DNA of 16,039 nucleotides from an uncultured Butyricicoccus sp. (GCA_900544475.1 UQVU01000030.1:1-16039), one strand, 5' to 3'. Shown: positions 1 through 6,916, counted from the first letter of the stretch. Made by a program: numbers and translations. Notes: generated by a model from the letters alone, not told the origin.

Positions 1-162
1 ATAAGGAGAAAACCCGTCTGCACAATCTGGCATTATAAAAATAACGCGGACTGACCCTTTTATACAAGTCAGAGGCAGTGTAAGATAGAAGCATAAGAGG
101 AATAAACCGCCCGAAAAAATTTCGATTTCGGCGGGATGAAAAAAGAAACGAAGGTGTAACAC
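1..162 (+). promoter_or_regulatory. Leader region of the ECF S-component gene
   Basis: No gene is visible in this stretch. A hairpin with one bulged C forms between CCGCC-C-GAAA (107-116) and TTTCGGCGG (126-134), about 16 bases before the Shine-Dalgarno AAGGTG (151-156). A short dyad CTGAC (51-55) / GTCAG (68-72) surrounds an AT-rich TTTTATACAA. A weak -10-like TAAGAT sits at 81-86 without a convincing -35. S-component genes are often controlled by riboswitches, but I could not match this leader to a class I know, and the left edge of the window may cut off part of it. Confidence 0.35.
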
Positions 163-714
163 ATGAAAAACGTAAGTCTGAGAAAGATTGTATTCGCGGC
201 GCTGATGGCGGCGCTGACCACGGTAGCTACCATGATCATCCGCATCCCGACGCCGACGCAGGGATATATCCACCTCGGTGACGGCATGGTTCTGCTGTGC
301 GGCGTGCTGCTCGGCCCGGGCATGGGTGCGCTCGCGGCAGGCATCGGCTCGATGCTGAGCGACCTGTTCGCTGGCTACATGAGCTACGTTCCGGGTACGT
401 TCGTCATCAAGGCGCTGACCGCGCTGGTCGGCGGCTGGCTGTATTGCCGCCTGACCTCGGGCAGCACCAAGCGCCCGACGCCGGTTCGCGTTGCGCTCGC
501 CGGTATCCCGGCGGAGGCCGTCATGGTCATCGGCTACTTCCTGTATGAGATGGGCATGGAAATCGCCATGGGCAGCAACGCAGCGGCAGCGGCTACTGCG
601 GTCGTTGTCGGCGTGCCGATGAACATCGTTCAGGGCGTTGCGGGCGTTATCGTCTGCGCGGTCCTGCTTCCGGTACTGAGCCTGCACAAGGGCATCGTCA
701 CCGCAAAAAACTGA
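163..714 (+). CDS. ECF transporter S component (substrate-binding membrane subunit)
   Basis: This is the substrate-capture subunit of an energy-coupling factor vitamin transporter. It would work in the membrane with the shared EcfT and EcfA ATPase subunits, which are not in this window. The 183-residue protein is almost entirely hydrophobic, with about five to six membrane segments. The N-terminal half carries the PF07155-like signature: basic MKNVSLRK, helix 1, then GYIHLGDG (34-41), a Gly-rich GPGMGALAAGIGS helix and LSDLFAGY (65-72), followed by a helix starting GTFVIKALTAL. The start is the ATG six bases after AAGGTG. The gene stands alone on its strand and ends at a terminator at 737-782. 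The substrate cannot be read from the sequence; relatives carry riboflavin, pantothenate, thiamine precursors or similar compounds. The family call is fairly sure, the ligand open. Confidence 0.85.
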   Translation: MKNVSLRKIVFAALMAALTTVATMIIRIPTPTQGYIHLGDGMVLLCGVLLGPGMGALAAGIGSMLSDLFAGYMSYVPGTFVIKALTALVGGWLYCRLTSGSTKRPTPVRVALAGIPAEAVMVIGYFLYEMGMEIAMGSNAAAAATAVVVGVPMNIVQGVAGVIVCAVLLPVLSLHKGIVTAKN

Positions 715-736
715 CACATCTATCCGTACTGATAAA

Positions 737-782
737 GAAAACCACCGCTTGACGCTTTTTACGGCGTTTCGCGGTGGTTTTC
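737..782. terminator. Bidirectional rho-independent terminator between convergent genes
   Basis: A perfect 12-bp stem pairs GAAAACCACCGC (737-748) with GCGGTGGTTTTC (771-782). An inner stem GACGC (751-755) / GCGTT (764-768) includes one G-T wobble. The A-run on one arm and T-run on the other give a U-tract in both directions, so it can end both the S-component transcript and the glgB transcript, whose stop codon lies only 15 bases beyond it. Confidence 0.9.
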
Positions 783-796
783 GTTATGTTTTCTTT

Positions 797-2545
797 TCAG
801 ATGCGCAGCAGCATGCCGCTGTACGGGGGAAGGATGAGCGGCTTTTCGAGATTGAGGTCGCTCTCCTCGGTGTCACCGCCGAACTCGGTCATGTCGGTGT
901 GCAGCAGCAGAACGGGCGTCTCGCCGAGCTCACCGTCATAGACCGCCGGTGCGTCGCCGAAATTGCACAGCGCGAGCAGCGTTTCGCCGCCGCCGCGGCG
1001 GACAAGGCCGAAAAGGGACGGCTCGTCCATGCGGTTTTCCGCCCACGCGAAGCTGTCTGGGGCGTAATCGGCGTGCAGCGCGGAGTTATCCCGATAAGTT
1101 CTGCACAGGCTGTGGAAAAATCGGTGGAATGGGCGGTCGGCCAGTGCGCCGTCGAGCGTTCCGGCCTCGTTCCATTCGTACAGCTGACCCAGCTCGTTGC
1201 CCATGAAGTTGAGCTTTTTGCCGGGGTGGGCGAACATATAGAGGTACATCGTCCGAGCCTGCGCGTACTTGTCCTTTTCGTCCGCGCCCCACATCTTCTG
1301 CACGATGGCGGCCTTGCCGTGCACGACCTCGTCATGCGACAGCGGCAGAAGATAGTGCTCGTTCGCGAAATAGTGCATCGACCAGAGCAGCTTGCCGCGG
1401 TCACGCGGCCGCATATCCGGCTGCGTCCGGCAGTATTCGAGCGTGTCGTGCATCCAGCCGAGGTCCCATTTGTAGTCGAAGCCGAGGCCGCCCTCGTCAA
1501 CCGGACGGGTGACGCCGGGGTAGGCGGTCGAGTCCTCCGCAATCAGCAGGGCGGAGGGGTGGCGTGCCTTCAGGCCGCGGTTCATGTTCTTGAGAAAGTC
1601 GAGCGTATCGCCGTTGACGCCGCGCTGCGGGTCGCCCTGCCAGTAGATGAGGCGGGAGACCGCGTCCATGCGCAGGCCGTCGAAATGGAACTCCTCGAGC
1701 CAGTAATTCGCGGCGGACTGGAGAAAACAGCGCACCTCGCGGCGCGAATGGATGAAGTTGTAGCTGCCCCACTCGCTCTCGCCGACCGCGCTGTGCGGAT
1801 ATTCGTAAAGCGGCGTGCCGTCATACTTCGCGAGGCCGTAGGAGTCCACCGCGAAGTGCACGGGCACGAAATCCATGATTGCGCCGATTCCGGCGTGATG
1901 CAGGCGGTCGATGAGCAGCCTGAGCTGCGCCGGGGTGCCGTAGCGCGAGGTCGGGGCGAAAAATCCGGTGTTCTGGTAGCCCCACGAGCCGTCAAACGGG
2001 TGCTCGGACAGCGGCAGGAATTCCACGTGGGTGTAGCCGCCGTCTAAAAGATAGGGGATAAGGCGGTCGGCCAGCTGCTCGTAGGTGAACCAGCCGTTCG
2101 CGTTTTCCGAATTGCGCTGCCACGAGCCGAGGTGCATTTCGTAGATATTGAGCGGCGCGTCGGGCGAGGCCGTGCGCGACTGCATCCATTTTTCGTCCGT
2201 AAAGCGGTACTCGTCCGGGTTTGTCACGATTGAGCAGCACGCCGGGCGCAGCTCCATGGCGAAGCCGTAGGGGTCGCAGTGCTCGGTCACAGAGCCGTCG
2301 GCGGCATAGATGCGGTACTTGTAGAGCTGCCCTGCCTGCGTGCCGGGGACAGAAACCTCCCAGAAGCCGCTGCGGCCGTCCTGATGCAGGTCGGTCTCGG
2401 TCCAGCCGTTCATCGCGCCGGTCAGCGTGATACGCGAGGCGTTGGGCGCAAATGTGCGGAAAACAGCGGCATCGCCGGTGAGGTGAGCGCCGAACCAGCG
2501 GTAGGCGTCGAAAACCGCGCCGTTAAAGAATTGCTGCTTGTCCAA
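797..2545 (-). CDS. glgB: 1,4-alpha-glucan branching enzyme
   Basis: It makes alpha-1,6 branches in glycogen by cutting an alpha-1,4 chain and transferring the piece. The 582 residues comprise a CBM48-type beta domain (about 15-105, with FAPNASRI and MNGW), a GH13 barrel (about 130-480) and a C-terminal beta domain. Catalytic residues are visible: nucleophile D294 in GLRMDAVSR, acid/base E337 in LLIAEDST, and D405 in LPLSHDEVVHGK. Region I reads DFVPVHF (225-231). The protein is shorter than the 620-730 residues of E. coli-type GlgB and lacks the extra N-terminal domain, as in many Clostridia. The start is TTG (2543-2545), supported by AAAGGAG (2553-2559) seven bases upstream. It lies 18 bases after the alcohol dehydrogenase gene, so the two are probably one transcript. 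No other glycogen gene is in the window. Confidence 0.95.
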   Translation of the reverse strand: MDKQQFFNGAVFDAYRWFGAHLTGDAAVFRTFAPNASRITLTGAMNGWTETDLHQDGRSGFWEVSVPGTQAGQLYKYRIYAADGSVTEHCDPYGFAMELRPACCSIVTNPDEYRFTDEKWMQSRTASPDAPLNIYEMHLGSWQRNSENANGWFTYEQLADRLIPYLLDGGYTHVEFLPLSEHPFDGSWGYQNTGFFAPTSRYGTPAQLRLLIDRLHHAGIGAIMDFVPVHFAVDSYGLAKYDGTPLYEYPHSAVGESEWGSYNFIHSRREVRCFLQSAANYWLEEFHFDGLRMDAVSRLIYWQGDPQRGVNGDTLDFLKNMNRGLKARHPSALLIAEDSTAYPGVTRPVDEGGLGFDYKWDLGWMHDTLEYCRTQPDMRPRDRGKLLWSMHYFANEHYLLPLSHDEVVHGKAAIVQKMWGADEKDKYAQARTMYLYMFAHPGKKLNFMGNELGQLYEWNEAGTLDGALADRPFHRFFHSLCRTYRDNSALHADYAPDSFAWAENRMDEPSLFGLVRRGGGETLLALCNFGDAPAVYDGELGETPVLLLHTDMTEFGGDTEESDLNLEKPLILPPYSGMLLRI

Positions 2546-2563
2546 GTGAGCACTCCTTTCCGC

Positions 2564-3742
2564 TTACTCCGCGAGATGGTAGATTTCGATAATTGCCTTT
2601 TCGTCGAGCGGGGAATAGCTCTTGACCGGGCCGTTTACGGTGCGCACCGTGTTGGCGGCGAGTTTTTCGTAGTTTTCCGGCTTGATGCCGAGCAGCGAAA
2701 GGTGGGTCGGCATGCCGATCTCCTCGAAGAAGCGGCGGAGCGTGCGGATGCCCTCGCGAGCGGTGCGTTCGGGGTGCGCGAAATCCATCTCTACGCCGAG
2801 CACGCGGTTTGCAAACTGCGCGAAACGGGGATAATCATACTGCATTTCGTGCTCCGCCCACGCCGGGAACAGCACGGAAAGGCCCGCGCCGTGCGCGATT
2901 TCGTCGCGGAACGCGGAAAGCTCGTGTTCGAGCTTGTGTACCGGGAACAGGCGCTTGCGGCCGCAGCCGGTGTAGTCGTTGTGTGATACGCTGCCTGCCC
3001 ACATGAGGGTCGCGCGGGCTTCGTAGTCGCGCGGATTTGCGATGGCGCGGCGGCCGGCGTCGCGGGTCGCGATGAGCAGACCCTCCGCGATGCGGTCGGT
3101 CAGGTCGCTCTCGCCGCCCTCCGGCGTCAGATAGCGCTCCAGCGTGTGCATCATGATGTCCACGATGCCGCAGCCGGTCTGGAACTTGGAAACGGTGAAC
3201 GTGTTCTCCGGGTCGAGGAAGGAGATGACCGGGCGGTTGGTTTCGCTCGTGATGCCGCGCTTTTCCTGGGTTTCCTCGTTCGTCAGCACGCAGGAGTTGC
3301 TGGTCTCCGAGCCGGACGCCGCAAGCGTCAGCACGGTCGCGACCGGAAGGGTCTTATCCGGTTTCGTGCCGGTCGAGGCGAATTCCCACGGGTCGCGTCC
3401 GGTCGCGGCTCCCATGGCGATGGCCTTCGCTGAGTCGATGACCGAGCCGCCGCCGACCGCCAGGACGAAATCCAGTCCCTCGCGTCGGCAGAGCGCGACG
3501 CCCTTGCGGACGAGGGAAACCTTGGGGTTGGGGGATACGCCGCCGAGCTCGACAAAGGACAGGCCGGCGTCAAACAGGCTGCGCTCCACGCGGTCGAGCA
3601 GACCGGAGGAACGGGCGCTCGCACCGCCGAAATGAACGAGAACGCGGTGCGCACCGTATTCCTTGATGCGCTCGCCGATGCCGTCCTCGATGTCCCGTCC
3701 AAAGACGACTTCGGTCGGCGTTTTAATAGTAAAATTCAACAT
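2564..3742 (-). CDS. Iron-containing (group III) alcohol dehydrogenase, butanol dehydrogenase-like
   Basis: It would reversibly reduce aldehydes to alcohols with NAD(P)H in the cytoplasm, a typical fermentative step. The 392 residues show the family order: nucleotide-binding fold with GGGSVIDSAKAIA (97-109), then metal-ligand candidates D195 and H199 in the GIVDIMMHTLERY segment, H269 in VHKLEHEL and H284 in IAHGAGL. It most resembles the BdhA/YqhD branch (SHN..TG.GR, HELS, HGAGLSVLFPAW). FGGAS at 38-42 lacks the Asp that favours NAD in FucO/GldA relatives, which hints at NADP(H) (inference). The H269-H284 spacing is 15, one longer than the 14 I recall for relatives. It is the first gene of the operon with glgB and has its own strong promoter (3782-3810). 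The substrate is unknown. Confidence 0.92.
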   Translation of the reverse strand: MLNFTIKTPTEVVFGRDIEDGIGERIKEYGAHRVLVHFGGASARSSGLLDRVERSLFDAGLSFVELGGVSPNPKVSLVRKGVALCRREGLDFVLAVGGGSVIDSAKAIAMGAATGRDPWEFASTGTKPDKTLPVATVLTLAASGSETSNSCVLTNEETQEKRGITSETNRPVISFLDPENTFTVSKFQTGCGIVDIMMHTLERYLTPEGGESDLTDRIAEGLLIATRDAGRRAIANPRDYEARATLMWAGSVSHNDYTGCGRKRLFPVHKLEHELSAFRDEIAHGAGLSVLFPAWAEHEMQYDYPRFAQFANRVLGVEMDFAHPERTAREGIRTLRRFFEEIGMPTHLSLLGIKPENYEKLAANTVRTVNGPVKSYSPLDEKAIIEIYHLAE

Positions 3743-3781
3743 ATAGCGTTACCTGCCCTTCGTGTAAAAAATCATACTTCC

Positions 3782-3810
3782 ATTATAGTAGTCCTCTTGA
3801 AAAAAGTCAA
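3782..3810 (-). promoter_or_regulatory. SigmaA promoter of the alcohol dehydrogenase-glgB operon
   Basis: Read on the minus strand, TTGACT (plus-strand 3805-3810) is followed by exactly 17 bases and a perfect TATAAT (3782-3787). Transcription would start near 3775, about 33 bases before the ATG. Its -35 hexamer lies two bases from the -35 hexamer of the opposing promoter at 3797-3825. Confidence 0.85.
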
Positions 3811-3825
3811 AAGATTAGATAAAAT
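3797..3825 (+). promoter_or_regulatory. SigmaA promoter of the CmpB-family membrane protein gene
   Basis: TTGAAA (3797-3802), a 17-base spacer and TAAAAT (3820-3825) give a good sigmaA promoter, with the start expected near 3832. The spacer contains the -35 of the divergent promoter, so RNA polymerase cannot occupy both at once. Confidence 0.75.
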
Positions 3826-3835
3826 ATAGGAATGC

Positions 3836-3857
3836 CGCCGCAGGAGGAAACGCGGCG
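3836..3857 (+). promoter_or_regulatory. 5'-UTR hairpin displaying AGGAGG in its loop
   Basis: CGCCGC (3836-3841) pairs perfectly with GCGGCG (3852-3857). The 10-base loop presents AGGAGGAAAC. This perfect anti-16S sequence is 28 bases from the annotated ATG (3876), too far to be its standard ribosome site. The nearer AAAGGAT (3861-3867) fits better. The hairpin could be a ribosome standby or regulatory site. Confidence 0.5.
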
Positions 3858-3875
3858 CTGAAAGGATGAAAAGCA

Positions 3876-4892
3876 ATGGGTTACAGCTATTCCGCTCCGC
3901 AGTGGCTGCTGGTATTCTTCCTGTACTGTGTACTCGGCTGGTGCTTCGAGTCCACGGTCGTTTCGGTAAAGCAGCGGCATTTTGTCAACCGCGGCTTTCT
4001 GCGCGGCCCGATGCTGCCGATTTACGGCTTCGGCGCGGTCATTCTGCTGCACGTTTCGCTGCCGCTTTACGACAAGCCGGTTGCGCTGTTCCTCGCGAGC
4101 ATGGTCGCGGCCACGGTTTTCGAGTATATTGTCGGTGTAATCATGGAAAAACTGTTCAAGGTGAAATACTGGGACTATTCCACCCACCGGTTTCAGTTTC
4201 AGGGGCGCATCTGTCTGCAATCCTCGCTCTGCTGGGGCTTTCTCGGGCTGATTCTCGTGCGCTGCATTCACCGGCCGGTCGAGTGGGTGATCGCCTTCCT
4301 GCCGTTCTGGGCGCTGGTCGCGGCGGACATCATCTGGTCGGCCGCGTTCCTCTCGGACGTTGTTGTATCCGTCCGTGCGGCTCTCGACCTTGCCAAGCTG
4401 CTTGAGGAACTCGACCGTCTGCGCGAGCAGGGCGCCGAGCTTCGTCAGGAGCTGAGCGAAACCGCGCTGACGCGCCTGACCAATCTCTCGTACCGCGTCG
4501 AGGAAGCCGCCGGCGAGCTGGCCGAGCGCACCCGCGACGCGCGGGAGGAGGCACAGGCGCGTACCGCCGCCGCAGCCATGCGTGCCGCCGACCTGCGTGA
4601 GGACCTCGAGCAGCGGCTTGACGAGGCGAAGGGCGAGCTTAGCGAGCGCACCCGCGATGTCCGCGAGGAAGCCGCCGCACGCCGCGCCGCCGCAGCCATG
4701 CGTGCCGCCGACCTGCGCGAGGATATTCAGAACCGTCTCGACGAGCTTCAGCGCCGCTTTGACGAGCGCGCCGCACGCCTCAGCCGCACGAGAAAGAGCC
4801 TGCTGCGCGGCAACCCGACCGCCCGTTCCGCACAGTACGACGTCGTTCTCCAGAAGCTGAAAAAACACCTCGACAGCCCTGAGAAGCATTAA
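3876..4892 (+). CDS. Putative ABC-transporter type IV family (CmpB/DUF1113) membrane protein with duplicated helical tail
   Basis: The first 170 or so residues match the PF06541-type family, labelled a putative ABC transporter permease although the function is unproven. Visible are the YC.LGW.FE motif in helix 1, FVNRGFLRGPMLPIYGFG (about 37-54) and FEYIVGVIMEKLF, with about five membrane segments. From about residue 170 the protein becomes a charged, Ala/Arg/Glu-rich helical tail, probably coiled coil and cytoplasmic. It contains two adjacent 40-residue repeats (214-253 and 254-293, 30 of 40 identical) beginning ELAERTRD and ELSERTRD. The start is the ATG after AAAGGAT. No ABC ATPase is nearby, so a transport role is not supported by context. 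The family call is good, the role unknown. Confidence 0.8.
   Translation: MGYSYSAPQWLLVFFLYCVLGWCFESTVVSVKQRHFVNRGFLRGPMLPIYGFGAVILLHVSLPLYDKPVALFLASMVAATVFEYIVGVIMEKLFKVKYWDYSTHRFQFQGRICLQSSLCWGFLGLILVRCIHRPVEWVIAFLPFWALVAADIIWSAAFLSDVVVSVRAALDLAKLLEELDRLREQGAELRQELSETALTRLTNLSYRVEEAAGELAERTRDAREEAQARTAAAAMRAADLREDLEQRLDEAKGELSERTRDVREEAAARRAAAAMRAADLREDIQNRLDELQRRFDERAARLSRTRKSLLRGNPTARSAQYDVVLQKLKKHLDSPEKH
4515..4754 (+). repeat. 120-bp in-frame tandem duplication inside the CmpB-family gene
   Basis: Two units, 4515-4634 and 4635-4754, each encode 40 residues. Bases 4565-4597 are identical to 4685-4717 (33 of 33), while the flanks have drifted. This indicates an in-frame unequal duplication that lengthens the helical tail. 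Confidence 0.9.
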
Positions 4893-4896
4893 AGCG

Positions 4897-4980
4897 GACG
4901 AAACCGGCGGCTAAAAAGATACAAAATGCACAAAGTAATGCAAAAACCGCCCTGCTGTGCGTCTTGTTTCGTCAGTTTTT
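4897..4980 (+). terminator. Possible long-armed terminator after the CmpB-family gene
   Basis: GACGAAAC (4897-4904) pairs with GTTTCGTC (4966-4973), followed by AG and TTTTT (4976-4980). An inner stem GGCGG (4906-4910) / CCGCC (4947-4951) stacks directly inside. GCACA (4928-4932) could also pair with TGTGC (4956-4960) as a pseudoknot. The loop is much larger than in ordinary intrinsic terminators, so the terminator role is tentative. Confidence 0.45.
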
Positions 4981-4983
4981 CAC

Positions 4984-5021
4984 TTGCTAAAATGCCCGTT
5001 TCGGGTGTATATTAGATATAC
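4984..5021 (+). promoter_or_regulatory. nifS promoter with overlapping palindromic operator candidate
   Basis: TTGCTA (4984-4989), an 18-base spacer and TATATT (5008-5013) form a plausible sigmaA promoter. A perfect interrupted palindrome GTATAT-TAG-ATATAC (5007-5021) covers the -10 and start point, and CCCG-TTT-CGGG (4995-5005) lies in the spacer. A repressor bound at 5007-5021 would block transcription. No known iron-sulfur regulator site was recognised. Confidence 0.6.
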
Positions 5022-5024
5022 GAA

Positions 5025-5094
5025 ATGAACCTACCGTTTTACTGGTAATTCATAGGGCGGCCCCGCAGGGGAAAACGCCTGTATGCGTGAGCAT
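5025..5094 (+). promoter_or_regulatory. Structured 5' leader of nifS
   Basis: Three consecutive hairpins follow the likely start point. The first is ATGAA-TACC (5025-5035) with GGTA-TTCAT (5044-5053). The second is GGCG (5056-5059) with CGCC (5076-5079) enclosing CCCC-GCA-GGGG (5061-5071). The third is ATGC with a GTGA (GNRA) loop and GCAT (5083-5094), then a short T-run. They fill most of the leader, ending about 30 bases before the start codon. I did not recognise a riboswitch class. Confidence 0.4.
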
Positions 5095-5123
5095 CCTTTT
5101 TAGGAAAGAAAGGCAGATATAAA

Positions 5124-6365
5124 ATGGAAAAGAGATTTGTATATGCGGACAACGCGGCGACGACCCCGCTGTCCGAAATCGCGTTTAACGCGATGAAGCC
5201 GTGGCTGACCGAGCACTACGGCAACCCGTCCTCGCTGTATCGCATGGGCCGCGAGGCGAAGGAGGCCATCAACGAGGCACGCCGCGTCGTTGCCAAGTGC
5301 CTGAACGTTGCGATGCCGGTCAACGAGCGCAACGACTACGCGCCGGGCGAAATCCTGTTCACCGGCGGCGGCTCGCAGGCGGACAACCTCGCTATCCGCG
5401 GCTTTATGCACGGTCCGTCCGCAAAGGGCCGTAAGCACATCATCACCTCCAAGATCGAGCATCACGCGGTTCTGTATACCTGCGAGGCGCTCGAAAAGGA
5501 AGGCTTCCGCGTCACCTACCTGAACGTTGACAAGGAAGGTCATGTTGACCTCGAGCAGCTGAAGCGCGAGCTTTCCGAGGACACCGCTCTGGTTTCCGTT
5601 ATGGCGGCGAACAACGAAATCGGCACCATTCAGCCGCTCAAGCAGATCTCCGAGCTGGCGCACTCGGTCGGCGCGGTTTTCCACACCGACGCCGTACAGG
5701 CAGTCGGCCATATGCACATCGACGTACAGGAAATGGGCATCGATATGCTGTCGCTCGCCGGCCATAAGTTCCGCGGCCCGCGCGGCACCGGCGTGCTGTA
5801 TGTCAAGAACGGCATTCAGCTTGAGCCGCTGGTTTACGGCGGCGGTCAGGAGCGCGGTCTGGTTTCCGGCACCGAGAACACCGCAGGCTTCATCGGTCTG
5901 GCGGCTGCGATGCAGGATGCGTGCGAGCATCTGGACGAAAAGATGGGCTACGTCAAGAAGCTGACCGACAAGCTCGTTAAGGGCATCATGGAGAACATTC
6001 CGTATGCGCACTACACCGGCGACCCGGTCAACCGCCTGCCCGGCACGGCTTCGTTTGTATTTGAGGCGATCGAGGGCGAGGGCCTGATCCTCCGTCTGGA
6101 CAACGCAGGCGTCTGCGGCTCGACCGGTTCGGCGTGCTCGACCGGCTCGCTCGACCCGTCCCATGTCCTCATGGCAATCGGCCTGCCGCACGAAATCGCG
6201 CACGGCTCTCTGCGCCTGACCCTCGGTGAGCAGAACACCGAGGAAGATGTAGATTACGTCATCGAGACCGTTACCGACGTCGTTAAGACCCTGCGCTCGA
6301 TGAGCCCGGTCTGGGAGAACGGCAAGCCGAATCTGACGGCGGCGACCGAGCTGCATGCGCATTAA
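5124..6365 (+). CDS. nifS: Cysteine desulfurase, NifS/IscS family
   Basis: A PLP enzyme that takes sulfur from cysteine and passes it as a persulfide to the scaffold encoded next door. At 413 residues it is the usual length. Seen are the N-terminal YADNAATTPL, the SKIEHHAV segment with H114, NNEIGT (163-168), FHTDAVQAVGH, the PLP lysine K215 in SLAGHKFRGPRG, and the sulfur-carrying Cys338 in GSACSTGS on the flexible loop. The phosphate-binding turn reads TGGGSQADN where a Glu or Thr-Glu is usual. The start is the ATG (5124) after GGAAAGAAAGG. nifU follows 63 bases later, and together they supply iron-sulfur clusters. Given the lack of nitrogenase genes, general cluster assembly is more likely than nitrogen fixation. 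Confidence 0.96.
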   Translation: MEKRFVYADNAATTPLSEIAFNAMKPWLTEHYGNPSSLYRMGREAKEAINEARRVVAKCLNVAMPVNERNDYAPGEILFTGGGSQADNLAIRGFMHGPSAKGRKHIITSKIEHHAVLYTCEALEKEGFRVTYLNVDKEGHVDLEQLKRELSEDTALVSVMAANNEIGTIQPLKQISELAHSVGAVFHTDAVQAVGHMHIDVQEMGIDMLSLAGHKFRGPRGTGVLYVKNGIQLEPLVYGGGQERGLVSGTENTAGFIGLAAAMQDACEHLDEKMGYVKKLTDKLVKGIMENIPYAHYTGDPVNRLPGTASFVFEAIEGEGLILRLDNAGVCGSTGSACSTGSLDPSHVLMAIGLPHEIAHGSLRLTLGEQNTEEDVDYVIETVTDVVKTLRSMSPVWENGKPNLTAATELHAH

Positions 6366-6428
6366 GTGCGCAGAAATGTTCCCCATAACATAATATTTCG
6401 TTTGATTGGACAAAAAGGAGATATATTT

Positions 6429-6863
6429 ATGCAGTACAGTGAAAAGGTACTTGATCATTTTACCCATCCGCGCAATGTTGGTGAGATTGAGGACGCAAAC
6501 GGCGTCGGCGAGGTCGGCAACGCAAAGTGCGGCGACATCATGAAGATTTACCTCAAGGTTTCGGACGACGGCATCATTGAGGACGTCAAGTTCAAGACCT
6601 TCGGCTGCGGCGCGGCAATCGCGACCAGCTCGATGGCGACCGAGATGGTAAAGGGCAAGAGCCTCGAAGAAGCGCTCAAGCTGACCAACAAGGCGGTTGC
6701 CGAGGCGCTGGACGGTCTGCCCCCGGTAAAGATGCACTGCTCCGTGCTCGCTGAGGAAGCACTGCGCTCCGCGATTTCCGACTACTACAAGCGCATGGGC
6801 AAGGACCCGGCGGAAATTCTCGGCTGCGACGCGGACTGTGCGGCTTGCCACAAAGAAGGCTAA
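6429..6863 (+). CDS. nifU: Iron-sulfur cluster assembly scaffold, NifU N-terminal/IscU type
   Basis: This 144-residue scaffold assembles Fe-S clusters from sulfur delivered by NifS. The three ligand cysteines are present: C34 in NAKCGDIMKIY (with D36), C60 in FGCGAAIATSS, and C104 in KMHCSVLAEEA. It has the IscU-like domain only, with no C-terminal Nfu domain. The last residues add C133, C137 and C140 (GCDADCAACH), a short cysteine-rich tail seen in Clostridial relatives. The start is chosen at ATG 6429 because AAGGAG (6415-6420) lies eight bases upstream and MQYSEKVLDHF is the family's normal start. A GTG directly after the nifS stop would add 21 unrelated residues. A terminator follows. Confidence 0.95.
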   Translation: MQYSEKVLDHFTHPRNVGEIEDANGVGEVGNAKCGDIMKIYLKVSDDGIIEDVKFKTFGCGAAIATSSMATEMVKGKSLEEALKLTNKAVAEALDGLPPVKMHCSVLAEEALRSAISDYYKRMGKDPAEILGCDADCAACHKEG

Positions 6864-6889
6864 TCGCTACGCAATAACACATATTCATC

Positions 6890-6916
6890 AGGGCAGATTG
6901 AAAAATCTGCCCTTTT
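6890..6916 (+). terminator. Rho-independent terminator of nifS-nifU
   Basis: A perfect 10-bp stem AGGGCAGATT (6890-6899) / AATCTGCCCT (6904-6913) with a GAAA loop, followed by TTT. Confidence 0.92.

Noticed and set aside
1..162. Riboswitch (THF, preQ1 or TPP type) before the ECF S component
   Set aside because: None of the conserved cores I know is present, only a simple hairpin at 107-134. The window edge prevents a fuller look.
749..2047. 432-codon plus-strand frame opposite glgB
   Set aside because: It begins inside the bidirectional terminator and mirrors glgB codons. No recognisable domain.
5054..5067. Resemblance to the T-box AGGGUGGNACCGCG sequence in the nifS leader
   Set aside because: The UGG needed to pair with the tRNA end is changed to CGG, and the leader is too short for a T-box specifier stem.
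6366..6428. GTG start giving nifU 21 extra residues
   Set aside because: The added residues are not family-like, while ATG 6429 has an ideal AAGGAG eight bases upstream.
5100..6851. 583-codon open frame on the minus strand opposite nifS-nifU
   Set aside because: It is antisense to two well-supported genes, has low-complexity Arg/Ala/Val-rich content and no family motif. High-GC codon bias keeps such frames open.
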